Of a DNA stretch of 44,428 nucleotides, positions 1-9,314 are shown piece after piece. Origin of the DNA: Bacteroidota bacterium (GTDB lineage Bacteria; Bacteroidota; Bacteroidia; B-17B0; Aurantibacillaceae); contig JABDCR010000019.1 in assembly GCA_013288015.1 (NCBI GenBank), positions 106 through 44,533 on the forward strand, in the 5' to 3' direction. The notes beneath the pieces are model-generated. The model had not been told where the DNA came from. It made no database searches and worked only from the letters and a program-made list of their open reading frames with translations. The position numbers and the translations under genes were made by a program. Every line of letters starts with the position of its first letter. Within the stretch, counting starts at the first letter, position 1.

Positions 1-426
1 TCTCGTGAGCGTGCAAAATTGGAAACTCAATTTGGTTCAATTGCTGAGTTAACTCGTCTTCCATCAGCTATTTTTATTGTTGATGTTAGCAAAGAAAACA
101 TTGCAGTTGCTGAAGCAAAAAAATTAAACATCCCATCTTTCGGTATTGTTGATACAAATTCAAATCCTAATTCAGTTGATTTTGCTATTCCTGCAAATGA
201 CGACGCTTCTACTTCTATAGCTTATATCTTAGATATCATCTGTAAAGCAGTTGCCGAAGGTCTTTCTGAGCGTAAACATGATAAAGATGCTCAAGAAGCT
301 GAAGAAAAAGAAGAGGTTTTAGAAAAAGATGTTACAGCTAAATATGCTGCAGCAAAAGATGAAGAAGAAAAATCTCCGGCTAAAAAAGGTGCTCGTAAAA
401 GAACTACTACTCCCGCAAGAAAATAA
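1..426 (+). CDS. rpsB: 30S ribosomal protein S2, 3' part
   Basis: This is the C-terminal part of S2, a protein of the small ribosomal subunit. The reading frame is open from base 1 and its true start lies outside the window. The stretch around TRLPSAIFIVD, VAEAKKLNIPSFGIVDTNS and AIPANDDA is the classic S2 core that follows the coiled-coil arm. After the last conserved helix (ILDIICKAVAEGLSERK) there is a tail of roughly 55 residues, first Glu/Lys-rich and then strongly basic (KKGARKRTTTPARK), which the E. coli protein lacks. The gene is followed 20 bases later by tsf, the usual rpsB-tsf pair, and the two are presumably cotranscribed. Identity is certain; the role of the tail is unknown. Confidence 0.96.
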   Translation, partial: SRERAKLETQFGSIAELTRLPSAIFIVDVSKENIAVAEAKKLNIPSFGIVDTNSNPNSVDFAIPANDDASTSIAYILDIICKAVAEGLSERKHDKDAQEAEEKEEVLEKDVTAKYAAAKDEEEKSPAKKGARKRTTTPARK

Positions 427-446
427 TTATAAAATTGGAAACAAAA

Positions 447-1271
447 ATGGCAATTACTGCAAGTGAAGTAAATAAGCTGCGCCAGCAGACTGGTGCAGGT
501 ATGATGGATTGTAAAAAAGCGCTTGAAGAAGCGAATGGAGATTTTGAACAAGCTGTTGATTTTCTTCGTAAAAAAGGACAAAAAGTTGCTGCTAACCGTC
601 AAGATCGTGATGCAAAAGAAGGTTTAGTTATTGCTAGAGTTTCTGCTGATAGCAAATTAGGTAGCTTAGTAGTTGTTAACTGCGAAACTGATTTCGTAGC
701 TATCAATGCCGACTTTGGTACTTTTGCAAATACTATTTCTCAAATATCAATTGATAAAAAACCGACTTCTATCGAAGCTTTTGCTGCATTACCATACAAT
801 AACGACGTTACTGTTGGTGATAAATTTATTGAGCAAATTGGTAAAATCGGTGAAAAAATCGAACTATCTTATTATCAAACAGTAGATGCTGCAAACGTTG
901 TAGCTTATAATCACCCGGGTAACAAATTAGCTTGTATAGTTGGTTTTACTAAACCGGTAAGCGAAGAAGTTGCTAAAAATATTGCTATGCAAGTAGCTGC
1001 TATGGCTCCTGTAGCTGTAGATAAAGATGATGTTGATACTAAAACATTAGAGCGCGAACTTGACATTGCACGCGAACAAATTCGTGCAGAAGGTAAGCCT
1101 GAAGATATGGTTGAAAAAATTGCTCAAGGTAAATTAAATAAATTCTACAAAGAATCTACTTTATTAAACCAAGAGTTTATTAAAGACAATAAATTATCAA
1201 TTCGCCAGTATTTACAAAGCATTGATAAAGACCTAACTGTTACAGCCTTTAAACGCTACCAGTTAAGTTAA
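447..1271 (+). CDS. tsf: Translation elongation factor Ts
   Basis: EF-Ts is the nucleotide exchange factor that recharges EF-Tu with GTP in the cytoplasm. The N-terminal UBA-like domain (ITASEVNKLRQQTGAGMMDC, then KKALEEANGD) and the core motif VNCETDFVA are unmistakable, and the length (274 residues) is normal. I chose the ATG at 447 because the protein then starts MAITASEVNKLR as in relatives; an in-frame TTG at 435 would add four residues without reason. It lies 20 bases after rpsB, and a strong terminator follows 18 bases after its stop, so rpsB-tsf looks like a closed unit separate from pyrH. Confidence 0.97.
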   Translation: MAITASEVNKLRQQTGAGMMDCKKALEEANGDFEQAVDFLRKKGQKVAANRQDRDAKEGLVIARVSADSKLGSLVVVNCETDFVAINADFGTFANTISQISIDKKPTSIEAFAALPYNNDVTVGDKFIEQIGKIGEKIELSYYQTVDAANVVAYNHPGNKLACIVGFTKPVSEEVAKNIAMQVAAMAPVAVDKDDVDTKTLERELDIAREQIRAEGKPEDMVEKIAQGKLNKFYKESTLLNQEFIKDNKLSIRQYLQSIDKDLTVTAFKRYQLS

Positions 1272-1288
1272 TTAAATTTTTAATTTTA

Positions 1289-1316
1289 ATCCCGACATTA
1301 AGTCGGGATTTTTTTT
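1289..1316 (+). terminator. Rho-independent terminator after tsf
   Basis: An eight-pair stem (ATCCCGAC at 1289-1296 with GTCGGGAT at 1302-1309) around a five-base loop is followed by a run of T to 1316. It closes the rpsB-tsf unit. Confidence 0.9.
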
Positions 1317-1347
1317 GCCTTGTTGTGAATAGAAATAAAAACTTGAT

Positions 1348-2055
1348 ATGAAATATAAAAGAATATTATTAAAACTATCTGGCGAAGCCCTAATGGGCAA
1401 CAAACATTTTGGAATTGATAACGAACGTTTGGCTCAGTATGCCAGCGAAATTAAAGAGGCAGCCGATTCTGGTTGTCAAATAGCTATTGTAATTGGCGGG
1501 GGAAACATTTTTAGAGGTATACAGGCTGAAAAAGGTGGAATGGATAGGGTACAAGGTGATTATATGGGAATGCTTGCAACGGTAATTAACTCTATGGCTT
1601 TACAAAGCGCTTTAGAAATTATGGGAGTGCAAACACGCTTACAATCGGCGATAAAAATGGAACAAATTTGTGAACCTTTTATTCGCAGAAAAGCAGTACG
1701 CCATTTAGAAAAAAATCGTGTAGTTATTTTTGGTGCAGGTACCGGTAACCCTTATTTTACAACTGATACAGCAGCTACACTACGCGCTATTGAAATTGAA
1801 GCCGATGTTATTTTAAAAGGCACGCGTGTAGATGGAATCTATACTGCCGATCCTGAAAAAGATAAAACAGCTACTAAATACGAAACTATTTCGTTTACCG
1901 AAGTGTACGAAAAAGGTTTGGAAGTAATGGATATGACAGCCTTTACCCTTTGTAAAGAAAATAACCTACCTGTTATTGTATTTGATATGAACAAAGTGGG
2001 TAACCTTAAACAACTACTGCAAGGCTCTAAAATAGGCACTTTAGTAGAAGTTTAG
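1348..2055 (+). CDS. pyrH: UMP kinase (uridylate kinase)
   Basis: PyrH phosphorylates UMP to UDP with ATP in pyrimidine nucleotide synthesis; the bacterial enzyme is a hexamer of the amino-acid kinase fold. The start ([15 protein letters not shown]), the glycine loop [13 protein letters not shown], the UMP-binding segment [13 protein letters not shown] and [12 protein letters not shown] all fit the family, and 235 residues is the usual length. It begins 31 bases after the tsf terminator with an A-rich leader and no Shine-Dalgarno sequence. pepT follows 12 bases after the stop, so the two are probably cotranscribed. The rpsB-tsf-pyrH order is widely conserved in bacteria. Confidence 0.96.
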   Translation: MKYKRILLKLSGEALMGNKHFGIDNERLAQYASEIKEAADSGCQIAIVIGGGNIFRGIQAEKGGMDRVQGDYMGMLATVINSMALQSALEIMGVQTRLQSAIKMEQICEPFIRRKAVRHLEKNRVVIFGAGTGNPYFTTDTAATLRAIEIEADVILKGTRVDGIYTADPEKDKTATKYETISFTEVYEKGLEVMDMTAFTLCKENNLPVIVFDMNKVGNLKQLLQGSKIGTLVEV

Positions 2056-2067
2056 TATTAAAAAAAA

Positions 2068-3318
2068 ATGATAAACTTTAATTCATACAACTACACAGTA
2101 ACCGAGCGTTTTTTACGCTACGTAAAAATAGATACGCAAAGTGACCCTGAATCTATAACAACCCCAAGTACCGAAAAGCAAAAAAACTTAGGTAAACTGT
2201 TAGCCGAAGAGTTAAAACAAATAGGTTTAACAGATGCGCACTTGGATGAGCATAGTTATGTTTATGCTACTTTGCCTGCCAATACAACAAAAAATGTCCC
2301 CGTTATTTGTTTTTGCTCGCATATGGATACTTCGCCCGATTGTAGCGGAGCCAAGGTAAACCCTATTGTACATAAAAATTATACCGGCGGTGATATTGTT
2401 TTACCAAACGATACTACCCAAGTAATAAAATTTAGCGAGCATGTCGATTTAAAAAACCAATTGGGTAACGACATTATAACTACTGATGGTACAACCCTTT
2501 TAGGTGCTGATAACAAAGCAGGCGTGGCCGAAATAATGGATGCCGTAAATTATTTAATTACACATCCTGAAATAAAACATGGCGCTATAAAAGTTTTATT
2601 TACACCTGATGAAGAGATAGGGCGTGGGGTTGATAAAGTGAATATTAAAAAACTAGCCGCTGATTTTGCTTATACAATGGATGGCGAAACCCTTGGGCAT
2701 ATTGAAAACGAAACCTTTTCAGCAGATGGGGTAACAATTACTATTAAAGGTGTTCCAACTCATCCGGGTTTTGCGAAAGATAAAATGCAACATGCCATAA
2801 AAATTGCTGCAGAAATTATTGCCAATATTCCTAAAGATAAAACACCGGAGACAACTGAACAAAAACAACCATTTATGCATCCAACCGCTATTAACGGCGG
2901 TTTAGAGCAAGTTGTTATAAAATTTATTATCCGTGCTTTTGATACACCAACCTTACATGCTTTAGAAGCCGAATTAAAACAAATTACCGAAAAGGTTATT
3001 GCTAAATACAATAAATGCTCTTTTACTTTTGATGTACAAGAACAATATCGCAATTTTAGAGAAGTGCTTGATAAGCACCCTCAAATAATTGAACATGCAG
3101 TTGAAGCAGTAAAACGCACCGGAGTTACACCTGTTTTATCAAGTATAAGAGGTGGAACAGATGGTTCTCGTTTATCGTTTATGGGTTTGCCTTGTCCTAA
3201 TATATTTGCAGGAGAACATGCCTTCCATAGTAAGCAAGAATGGGTGTCTATACAAGACATGCAAAAGGCAGTTGAGACCATTGTACATTTAACTTCTATT
3301 TGGGAAGAAAGAAGTTAA
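2068..3318 (+). CDS. pepT: Peptidase T (tripeptide aminopeptidase)
   Basis: PepT is a cytoplasmic dizinc M20-family peptidase that removes the N-terminal residue of tripeptides. Visible metal and catalytic motifs are SHMDTSPD (His85, Asp87), LLGADNKAG (Asp148), FTPDEEIGRG (Glu182-Glu183, catalytic base and ligand) and the C-terminal RGGTDGSRLSFMGLPCPN with a later His in GEHAFHSKQEW. The length of 416 residues matches the PepT subgroup rather than the generic M20 deacylases. It sits 12 bases after pyrH, and tandem hairpins follow the stop. Confidence 0.95.
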   Translation: MINFNSYNYTVTERFLRYVKIDTQSDPESITTPSTEKQKNLGKLLAEELKQIGLTDAHLDEHSYVYATLPANTTKNVPVICFCSHMDTSPDCSGAKVNPIVHKNYTGGDIVLPNDTTQVIKFSEHVDLKNQLGNDIITTDGTTLLGADNKAGVAEIMDAVNYLITHPEIKHGAIKVLFTPDEEIGRGVDKVNIKKLAADFAYTMDGETLGHIENETFSADGVTITIKGVPTHPGFAKDKMQHAIKIAAEIIANIPKDKTPETTEQKQPFMHPTAINGGLEQVVIKFIIRAFDTPTLHALEAELKQITEKVIAKYNKCSFTFDVQEQYRNFREVLDKHPQIIEHAVEAVKRTGVTPVLSSIRGGTDGSRLSFMGLPCPNIFAGEHAFHSKQEWVSIQDMQKAVETIVHLTSIWEERS

Positions 3319-3321
3319 TTA

Positions 3322-3386
3322 ACTTGCTTTTTTTCTTTAATAAAGTAAGTATAACTAATTGTAAATAAATTAGTTATAATTTTTTG
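3322..3386 (+). terminator. Tandem AT-rich terminator hairpins after pepT
   Basis: Two adjacent hairpins follow pepT. The first pairs 3322-3330 with 3342-3350 (one G-T wobble). The second is a perfect 11-bp stem, TATAACTAATT (3350-3360) with AATTAGTTATA (3368-3378), and is followed by a T run (3380-3385). They share base 3350, so they may be alternative folds. The second is the better terminator. Confidence 0.75.
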
Positions 3387-3425
3387 AAAAACAAAATAAT
3401 TTAAGATAATTATACAAATTAAGTT

Positions 3426-3454
3426 TTGTTAAACGCCTACTTATGTTACTTTTA
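3426..3454 (+). promoter_or_regulatory. Bacteroidota-type promoter for the lipoprotein/OmpA pair
   Basis: TTG at 3426-3428 is followed after 18 bases by TACTTTTA (3447-3454), one mismatch from the Bacteroidota -33/-7 pattern TTG-N17-23-TAnnTTTG. It is placed just upstream of the ATG at 3472. Confidence 0.6.
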
Positions 3455-3471
3455 CATTAAAATTATTATAC

Positions 3472-5115
3472 ATGAAAAAACACTATTATTCATTAAGTAC
3501 TTTTTATGTTTTGTTGCTTTTTAGTGTAACCATTTTTCAAGGTTGCATAAAAGAGAAAATCGATTTAAATAAAGGTGGCAATAGTTCTATTAGTCCACAA
3601 CTTGCGGGGGCATTGATTTATTCATCTATTACCATAAAGGATATAATGAACAACACCAATAAAAATGGGCAGCTAACTACCGATTCTACCGGTTTTATTA
3701 CCCTGGTTTATAAAGGAAACTTATTTTCGTTAAAAGCGGCCGATGTAGTTACTATTCCTGCTCAAACCCCTGTTACCGACAATGCAACTTTATCAGCTGC
3801 TAATGTCGTTGCTTTAAATGCACTTCCTATGGGAAGTACAATTACTTTTTCTGATTCATCTTTGGTTAATTTTCAAACAGGGGGAGGCACTCAGGTAGAT
3901 ATCCTTAATTGTAAAACTGCCACATTGGTCTTAAATCTTAATTATACCATAAAAGATAATGCAGTAATAAAAATTACTATACCGGGGGCAACGCTTGGTG
4001 GTGTAGCATTTACACAAACTATTCCGGTAACCTATGCAGGAAGCCCCGTAAATATAACTACTAACTGTGTATTAGATGGTTATAAAATTGATATGACTAA
4101 TGGCAACACCACGCACGATGTAATTAAAATTAAGTATGATATTATTATTACCAAATCTACTAATACTCCAAGTACAGTTGGCGATGGAGCTTCTTTTACC
4201 GAAACATTTAATAATGTAACTTATAACAGTATTATTGGTTATTTAGGACAGCAGTTTTTATCTCCTAATACAGATACTATACCCATTACTATTTTTAAGA
4301 ATAGTATAATAGGTGGTGGTGCAACATTTACTATTGTAAACCCTTTGATAAAAGTGTTTTTAACTAACTCGTATGGTTTACCCATTAGCGCACACTTTAA
4401 CACTTTCGAAGGATACTCTCCTGGTCAACCCACAACGGCTATTACAGGTGCACCTAATCCAATTCCTATTCCTGTGCCTGCAACCATTGGACAAAGTGCC
4501 GTAGACAGTTTTAAATTAGATAATAGCAACAGTAATATAGTTTCACTTATAAATAATTTTCCTAAAAATGTAATTTATAATGTAAGCTCGCAATCAAACC
4601 CTTTAGGACCTGTTTACAGTAACTTTATTACAGATACAAGTCAGTTTAAAATAGATATGGAGATTGACTTGCCGTTATATGGCTCGGTTAAAAACTTTAC
4701 ATTTCAAGATACTATTGCGTATAGCTTTGATACAACAATATTTCCATTACAAAATATAAAATCTATTACTTTAAGGGCTTATATAAATAATGGTTTTCCT
4801 ATTGATGTGGGTATGCGTTTAGCTTTTGTAGATTCAGCCTATAATGTAATTGATGAGCTAATTAACCCCCAATATCAATTAGTAATGCCTTCAGCAAGTA
4901 TTGGTGCTAATGGAATGGTTACTACACCTACACCTAGTTCGCATGATTTTACTATACCAAGTAGCGTAATCCCTCAATTAAATAAAGTACGACATATACT
5001 TATTGCAGCACAGGCAAATACAATTAATAATGGAAATACTAATGTAAAAATCTATGATTTTTACTACATAGATGTGAAGATAGGAGTTAATGTTCAGATG
5101 CTTTTAAAATTCTAA
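3472..5115 (+). CDS. Predicted outer-membrane lipoprotein, unknown function
   Basis: A 547-residue exported protein that I cannot assign to a named family. The N-terminus is a type II signal peptide: basic MKKHYY, a hydrophobic stretch, and the lipobox FQGC with the lipidated cysteine at residue 25, followed by the charged IKEKID. The rest is rich in Thr, Asn, Ile and Val with alternating hydrophobic residues, as in an all-beta protein with several sandwich-like segments; no catalytic motif is visible. It is 23 bases ahead of the OmpA-family gene at 5139 and shares its promoter, so the two products probably work together at the outer membrane. Export and lipidation are well supported; function is not. 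Confidence 0.8.
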   Translation: MKKHYYSLSTFYVLLLFSVTIFQGCIKEKIDLNKGGNSSISPQLAGALIYSSITIKDIMNNTNKNGQLTTDSTGFITLVYKGNLFSLKAADVVTIPAQTPVTDNATLSAANVVALNALPMGSTITFSDSSLVNFQTGGGTQVDILNCKTATLVLNLNYTIKDNAVIKITIPGATLGGVAFTQTIPVTYAGSPVNITTNCVLDGYKIDMTNGNTTHDVIKIKYDIIITKSTNTPSTVGDGASFTETFNNVTYNSIIGYLGQQFLSPNTDTIPITIFKNSIIGGGATFTIVNPLIKVFLTNSYGLPISAHFNTFEGYSPGQPTTAITGAPNPIPIPVPATIGQSAVDSFKLDNSNSNIVSLINNFPKNVIYNVSSQSNPLGPVYSNFITDTSQFKIDMEIDLPLYGSVKNFTFQDTIAYSFDTTIFPLQNIKSITLRAYINNGFPIDVGMRLAFVDSAYNVIDELINPQYQLVMPSASIGANGMVTTPTPSSHDFTIPSSVIPQLNKVRHILIAAQANTINNGNTNVKIYDFYYIDVKIGVNVQMLLKF

Positions 5116-5138
5116 TTCTGTACTAACTTATTCAATTT

Positions 5139-7595
5139 ATGAAAAAAATAATATTATTTTTTGTAGCTCTTACAGGTTTAAACCAGTTAAAAGCTCAACA
5201 AAGTTTAACTCTGTATAATATGCAGGCCATACCGCAGGCTATGTATGTTAATCCAGGTGTCATGCCATTAACCAATATTAATATTGGTTTACCAGGTATT
5301 TCGTCAAATTATATAAATTATAGCAATAATGGTTTTATGCTTCATGATGTTATACAACAAGCTGCTAACGGTGGACTCCTAGTTAACTCGGATAATTTAT
5401 TTTCGAAGCTAAAAACAAACAATGTGATAAACTTAAATGCACATGTTGATTTGTTGAGTTTTGGTTTTAAGGTTAAAAAGAAAAACTACTTTAGTTTTAA
5501 TTTAACCGAACGAGTTGATGTAAGATTTAACTATTCTAAAGATTTAATGTCTTTTGCTTTATACGGTAATGGTGCACCTCAAAATTTAGATAGAGACATA
5601 AAAATACAACCTGGTATAGATGCATCTCATTTTAGAGAGTGGGGGATAAATTATACAAGAGAAGTAAATAAAAAACTAACTATTGGCGGCAGGTTAAAAT
5701 ATTTAAGTGGTATTGAGAATGTAAATACTGAAAACACCAAAATAACTATTAATACAAATAGCCAGTATTATGCCTTAACCGGAAGTGGCAATTTATTAGT
5801 TAACACATCAGGAGTTGATAAAGATGCAAGTCAGAATACATCTTCTATTCTTGGGTTTAATACAGGACGTCAAAATAGGGGGGCAGCAATTGATGTTGGA
5901 GCAACATATAAACTAAATGAAAAATTCTCTTTCTCTGCAAGCATTATAGATTTTGGCTTTATTAATTGGAAAGATTATACGGCTCAGGTTGCCAGCCATG
6001 CTAATGGAACAGTTCATTATAACGGTGTATCATTAAATCAGGCAATTAATGATACAACGGGTTTTGGTAAGTCAGCCCAAAATTATGGCGATTCTTTAGG
6101 TAAGGCTTATAAAGTAGATACTGTCTATAAAAAGTCTTATACTACTATGCTGACTACGCAATTTTATTTAAGCGCAAATTATTGGTTAAACGAAAAAAAT
6201 AATGTGGCTGTTCTTTTTAATGGTCGTTATGCTAACAAACAGTTTAATCCTGCGCTTTGTGTGTCATTTAATAACAAAGTAGGGCGTTGGTTTAATGCAT
6301 CTTTAAGTTACTCAATGATAAACAGGAGTTATGATAACGTGGGGCTAGGCTTAGCCTTTACAGGCCCAGTGCAGTTTTATGTAGTAAGTGATAATGTAGT
6401 GAGTTTTTTAGTGTTTGATAAATATAAATCAGGCAACAGTTCCTTTGTTGTTCCTGCATACAGTAAAAATCTTAATCTTAGAGTTGGTATAAATATTACC
6501 ATTGGAAAAATTCCAAAAGATAAAGACAAAGACGGTGTGGCTGATAAGGAAGATGATTGTCCACTGGTGGCAGGACCAGTTAATCTTAAAGGATGTCCTG
6601 ATAGAGATGGAGATAGTATACCGGATAAAGATGATGCTTGTCCTGATGTGAAAGGCTTAAAAGCGCTTAAGGGCTGCCCGGATAGAGATGGAGATGGTAT
6701 AGCTGATAAAGATGATAAATGCCCTGATGACAAAGGTTTAGTAGAATTTGACGGTTGCCCTGATAGAGACGGAGATAAAGTAATTGACAAAGATGATGAG
6801 TGCCCTGATGAACCTGGTTTACCTGAATTTATGGGTTGCCCGGATAGAGATGCTGATGGCACACCGGATAAATATGATGCATGTCCTGACATTGCCGGGC
6901 CAAAAGAACTTAAAGGTTGCCCTGATAAAGATGGAGATGGGGTTTTAGATAAAGATGATGCTTGTCCTGATGTGGCTGGGCCGGCTGAAAATAAAGGTTG
7001 TCCTTATGCTAAACTAGATTTAATAGATAAGGCAGGAAAAGTTATTTCAGTATCTGTAAAAACTAAAGAAGGCTGGTTTACATTTGAAAATCTTCCTTCT
7101 GATGAAGAAGCCTTATTTAAATTAGAGGTAGATGATGCTACTATAAGTGTTGTAACAATTGATTCTAAGGGAAATAAAAAAGAAGCAACTAAAAAAGCCG
7201 ATGGGTTCTTTCATTTTCCTGTTGAGATAAAAGCAGCTGAAAAGAAAATTTTAGAAAAAGCGTTCTCAAGCTTACAGTTTGCTACAGGTAAAGATATCAT
7301 TCAGCCGGTTTCATTCCCTTCATTAAACCAATTAGCTACATTAATGAAACAGCACACTGAAGATTGGACACTTAAATTATCAGGTCATACCGATAATCAA
7401 GGGCAGGCTGATGCAAATATGCTTTTATCTGAAAAACGTGCTAAAGCGGTTAAAAAATACTTAGTAAGCAAAGGCGTAAAAGAAGATAAAATAATTGCTG
7501 AGTGGTTTGGACAAACACAACCAATTGAAAGCAACGCTACAGAAGCGGGACGCAAAAAAAATCGCCGGGTAGAAATGAAAGTACTATATAAATAG
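5139..7595 (+). CDS. DUF5723-like / TSP3-repeat / OmpA-family outer-membrane protein
   Basis: An 818-residue envelope protein in three parts. A signal peptide (MKKIILFFVALTGLNQLKAQ) leads into a predicted beta-barrel at residues 21-460, whose opening (YNMQAIPQAMYVNPGVMP) resembles DUF5723. Residues 461-622 are exactly six 27-residue thrombospondin type 3 repeats with the calcium-binding pattern DxDGDxxxDxxDxCP and a GCP end, which form a stiff stalk. After a linker, the C-terminal OmpA domain (about 705-818) has LSGHTDNQGQADANMLLSEK, with the Asp and later Arg (GRKKNRRVE) that bind peptidoglycan diaminopimelate. It therefore probably anchors the outer membrane to the cell wall. It follows the lipoprotein gene by 23 bases and ends at a strong terminator. 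Confidence 0.9.
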   Translation: MKKIILFFVALTGLNQLKAQQSLTLYNMQAIPQAMYVNPGVMPLTNINIGLPGISSNYINYSNNGFMLHDVIQQAANGGLLVNSDNLFSKLKTNNVINLNAHVDLLSFGFKVKKKNYFSFNLTERVDVRFNYSKDLMSFALYGNGAPQNLDRDIKIQPGIDASHFREWGINYTREVNKKLTIGGRLKYLSGIENVNTENTKITINTNSQYYALTGSGNLLVNTSGVDKDASQNTSSILGFNTGRQNRGAAIDVGATYKLNEKFSFSASIIDFGFINWKDYTAQVASHANGTVHYNGVSLNQAINDTTGFGKSAQNYGDSLGKAYKVDTVYKKSYTTMLTTQFYLSANYWLNEKNNVAVLFNGRYANKQFNPALCVSFNNKVGRWFNASLSYSMINRSYDNVGLGLAFTGPVQFYVVSDNVVSFLVFDKYKSGNSSFVVPAYSKNLNLRVGINITIGKIPKDKDKDGVADKEDDCPLVAGPVNLKGCPDRDGDSIPDKDDACPDVKGLKALKGCPDRDGDGIADKDDKCPDDKGLVEFDGCPDRDGDKVIDKDDECPDEPGLPEFMGCPDRDADGTPDKYDACPDIAGPKELKGCPDKDGDGVLDKDDACPDVAGPAENKGCPYAKLDLIDKAGKVISVSVKTKEGWFTFENLPSDEEALFKLEVDDATISVVTIDSKGNKKEATKKADGFFHFPVEIKAAEKKILEKAFSSLQFATGKDIIQPVSFPSLNQLATLMKQHTEDWTLKLSGHTDNQGQADANMLLSEKRAKAVKKYLVSKGVKEDKIIAEWFGQTQPIESNATEAGRKKNRRVEMKVLYK
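6519..7004 (+). repeat. Six 81-bp tandem repeats coding for TSP3 units
   Basis: Exactly 486 bases encode six 27-residue units, each with an acidic calcium loop and two cysteines (DxCP and GCP). The units are diverged at DNA level, so this looks like an old duplication rather than recent slippage. Confidence 0.9.
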
Positions 7596-7618
7596 TAATG
7601 GATTTATGGTTTTAATTT

Positions 7619-7656
7619 AAAAGCCCTGTCTTTATGAAATAGACAGGGCTTTTTTA
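7619..7656 (+). terminator. Terminator after the OmpA-family gene
   Basis: A 13-bp perfect stem, AAAAGCCCTGTCT (7619-7631) with AGACAGGGCTTTT (7641-7653), around a nine-base loop, continues into T residues to 7655. Confidence 0.92.
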
Positions 7657-7669
7657 GTTGTTTTAACCT

Positions 7670-7677
7670 TACTTTTG
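7670..7677 (+). promoter_or_regulatory. -7 element TACTTTTG upstream of the M23 peptidase gene
   Basis: A perfect TAnnTTTG match 14 bases ahead of the ATG at 7692. No TTG is found at the expected -33 distance. Its position argues for the ATG at 7692 over the GTG that begins inside the element. Confidence 0.55.
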
Positions 7678-7691
7678 TGTCGAACTTAAAA

Positions 7692-9314
7692 ATGAAAAAC
7701 AACTTCTCGAAATTTTTACTTTTTGTATTTGCCTTTGTAAATTATATGCAGGCGCAGAGCCCTTTTATATTTCCATTAAAAGGTAAACCTGCTCTAAATG
7801 GTAATTATGGCGAGGTGAGACCTAATCATTTCCATGCCGGTATAGATTTTAGAACGCATTTCTCAGACCATTTACCCATATATGCCGTGGCAGATGGTTA
7901 TGTTTCTCGTATAAAAATTTCTACTTCAGGTTATGGCAAAGTGTTATATGTTACTCATCCAAATGGCTTGGTTAGTGTTTATGGGCATGAGTATGCCTTT
8001 GCCGATAAAATAAAAAAGTACACCGAAGCTGCTCAGGAAATTGCTGAAGTGTTTGAAATAGAATTATTTCCTAAACCGACTGATTTGCTGGTAAAACAAG
8101 GCGAAGTTATTGGGTATACGGGTAATACAGGGAGTAGCGAAGGGCCGCATTTGCACTTTGAAATTCGCGATGAAAAAAGCGAAGCACCTTTAAACCCTTT
8201 GCGCTTTTTAAAGATTGAAGACGTTGTTGTACCAAAAATACAATGTGTGGCTTTGTATAGCGAATATGAATTAGAGAAAATTATTTTACCGACAAAAAAA
8301 ACAGATACACTTAAAACAACTTACCCCGTTGGTTTTGGTGTAGAGTGTTTTGATTACGAACAAAAACAAGGGAACAAGAATAATATTTATAAAGCTGAAA
8401 TATATATAGATGGTAAATTATATTATAGTCATGTTTTGGATAGTATAACGTTTGATTTAGCACGATATGTAAACACTTATGCTGATTACGAAGCAAAAAA
8501 ACAAAAGCACATTACTATTCAAAAATTATTTAAAGAAAAAAACAATGATTTACCCATTTATAAAACTATAAATGATAAAGGGTTCATTTCTTTTAAAGAT
8601 AATGCTTTTCACATAGTGCGAATAGTTGTGTATGATTTTTACAATCAAAAAGATGAAGTCTCTTTTTGCTTAAAAACATCTATTACATCAACAATTAGTG
8701 CCCGAGATAGCAAGAAACAAGATTGTTTAATTGCGTTTAAAGAAAGCACGGTTGATTATAATATAGAACTTCCTGCTAAAAGCCTTTATGAAGATGCGCA
8801 GCTAATTGCTTCTTATCAAAACGGCGTACTTTCTTTTACTGCTGTGGGTTATGATGTGCCTTTTCAAAATAATTGCATACTGAAACTGAAGGTACCCGAT
8901 AATTTATTGAAGTATAAAGATAAATTGTGTCTTTCAAATGTTTCAGGAGTTAAAAACTACGTTGATGCTGTTTTTGAAAATGGTTTTGCAAAAGCTAATA
9001 TTAAAACCTTTGGTAAATATAAAGTTGATATAGATACTATTGCCCCACAAATAAAATTTAATTCAAATAAAACGGGCGTATATAAAACAGGAAGTACAAT
9101 TTCTTTTAAAGTAACCGATAATTATAGCGGTATAGGCGTGTTTAAGTTGCGTTTAAATGGCAAATGGCATTTGGCAGAATATGAGCATAAAACAAATACT
9201 ATTTTCTTTATTGTTGATGAAAAGGTATCTAAAGGTAATACGATACTTAATTTACAGGTGAGTGATAAGAAAAATAACCAAACTAATTTTCAAACTACTT
9301 TAGTTATCCAATAA
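7692..9314 (+). CDS. Secreted M23-family metallopeptidase
   Basis: A 540-residue exported protein with a LytM/M23 zinc endopeptidase domain near the N-terminus (about 25-185). The signal peptide is MKNNFSKFLLFVFAFVNYMQAQ. The zinc and catalytic motifs are complete: HFHAGIDF (His48, Asp52) and GPHLHFEIRD (His153, His155), so it should be an active peptidoglycan hydrolase. The remaining 350 residues look all-beta, with an Ig-like segment near the C-terminus (DNYSGIGVFKLRLNG). I prefer the ATG at 7692 over the GTG at 7677, which lies within the promoter element. The last 15 bases overlap the 3' end of the convergent NUDIX gene. The natural substrate is inferred from the family only. Confidence 0.92.
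   Translation: MKNNFSKFLLFVFAFVNYMQAQSPFIFPLKGKPALNGNYGEVRPNHFHAGIDFRTHFSDHLPIYAVADGYVSRIKISTSGYGKVLYVTHPNGLVSVYGHEYAFADKIKKYTEAAQEIAEVFEIELFPKPTDLLVKQGEVIGYTGNTGSSEGPHLHFEIRDEKSEAPLNPLRFLKIEDVVVPKIQCVALYSEYELEKIILPTKKTDTLKTTYPVGFGVECFDYEQKQGNKNNIYKAEIYIDGKLYYSHVLDSITFDLARYVNTYADYEAKKQKHITIQKLFKEKNNDLPIYKTINDKGFISFKDNAFHIVRIVVYDFYNQKDEVSFCLKTSITSTISARDSKKQDCLIAFKESTVDYNIELPAKSLYEDAQLIASYQNGVLSFTAVGYDVPFQNNCILKLKVPDNLLKYKDKLCLSNVSGVKNYVDAVFENGFAKANIKTFGKYKVDIDTIAPQIKFNSNKTGVYKTGSTISFKVTDNYSGIGVFKLRLNGKWHLAEYEHKTNTIFFIVDEKVSKGNTILNLQVSDKKNNQTNFQTTLVIQ

Noticed and set aside
3544-3563. CIKEKID after the lipobox as a surface lipoprotein export signal
   Set aside because: It is only loosely similar to the K-(D/E) type signals known from Capnocytophaga and Flavobacterium; too weak to claim surface exposure.
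6377-6892. A 171-codon open frame on the minus strand rich in Ser, Gly and Pro repeats
   Set aside because: It is the antisense shadow of the TSP3 repeat DNA; its repeats come from the 81-bp periodicity of the real gene.
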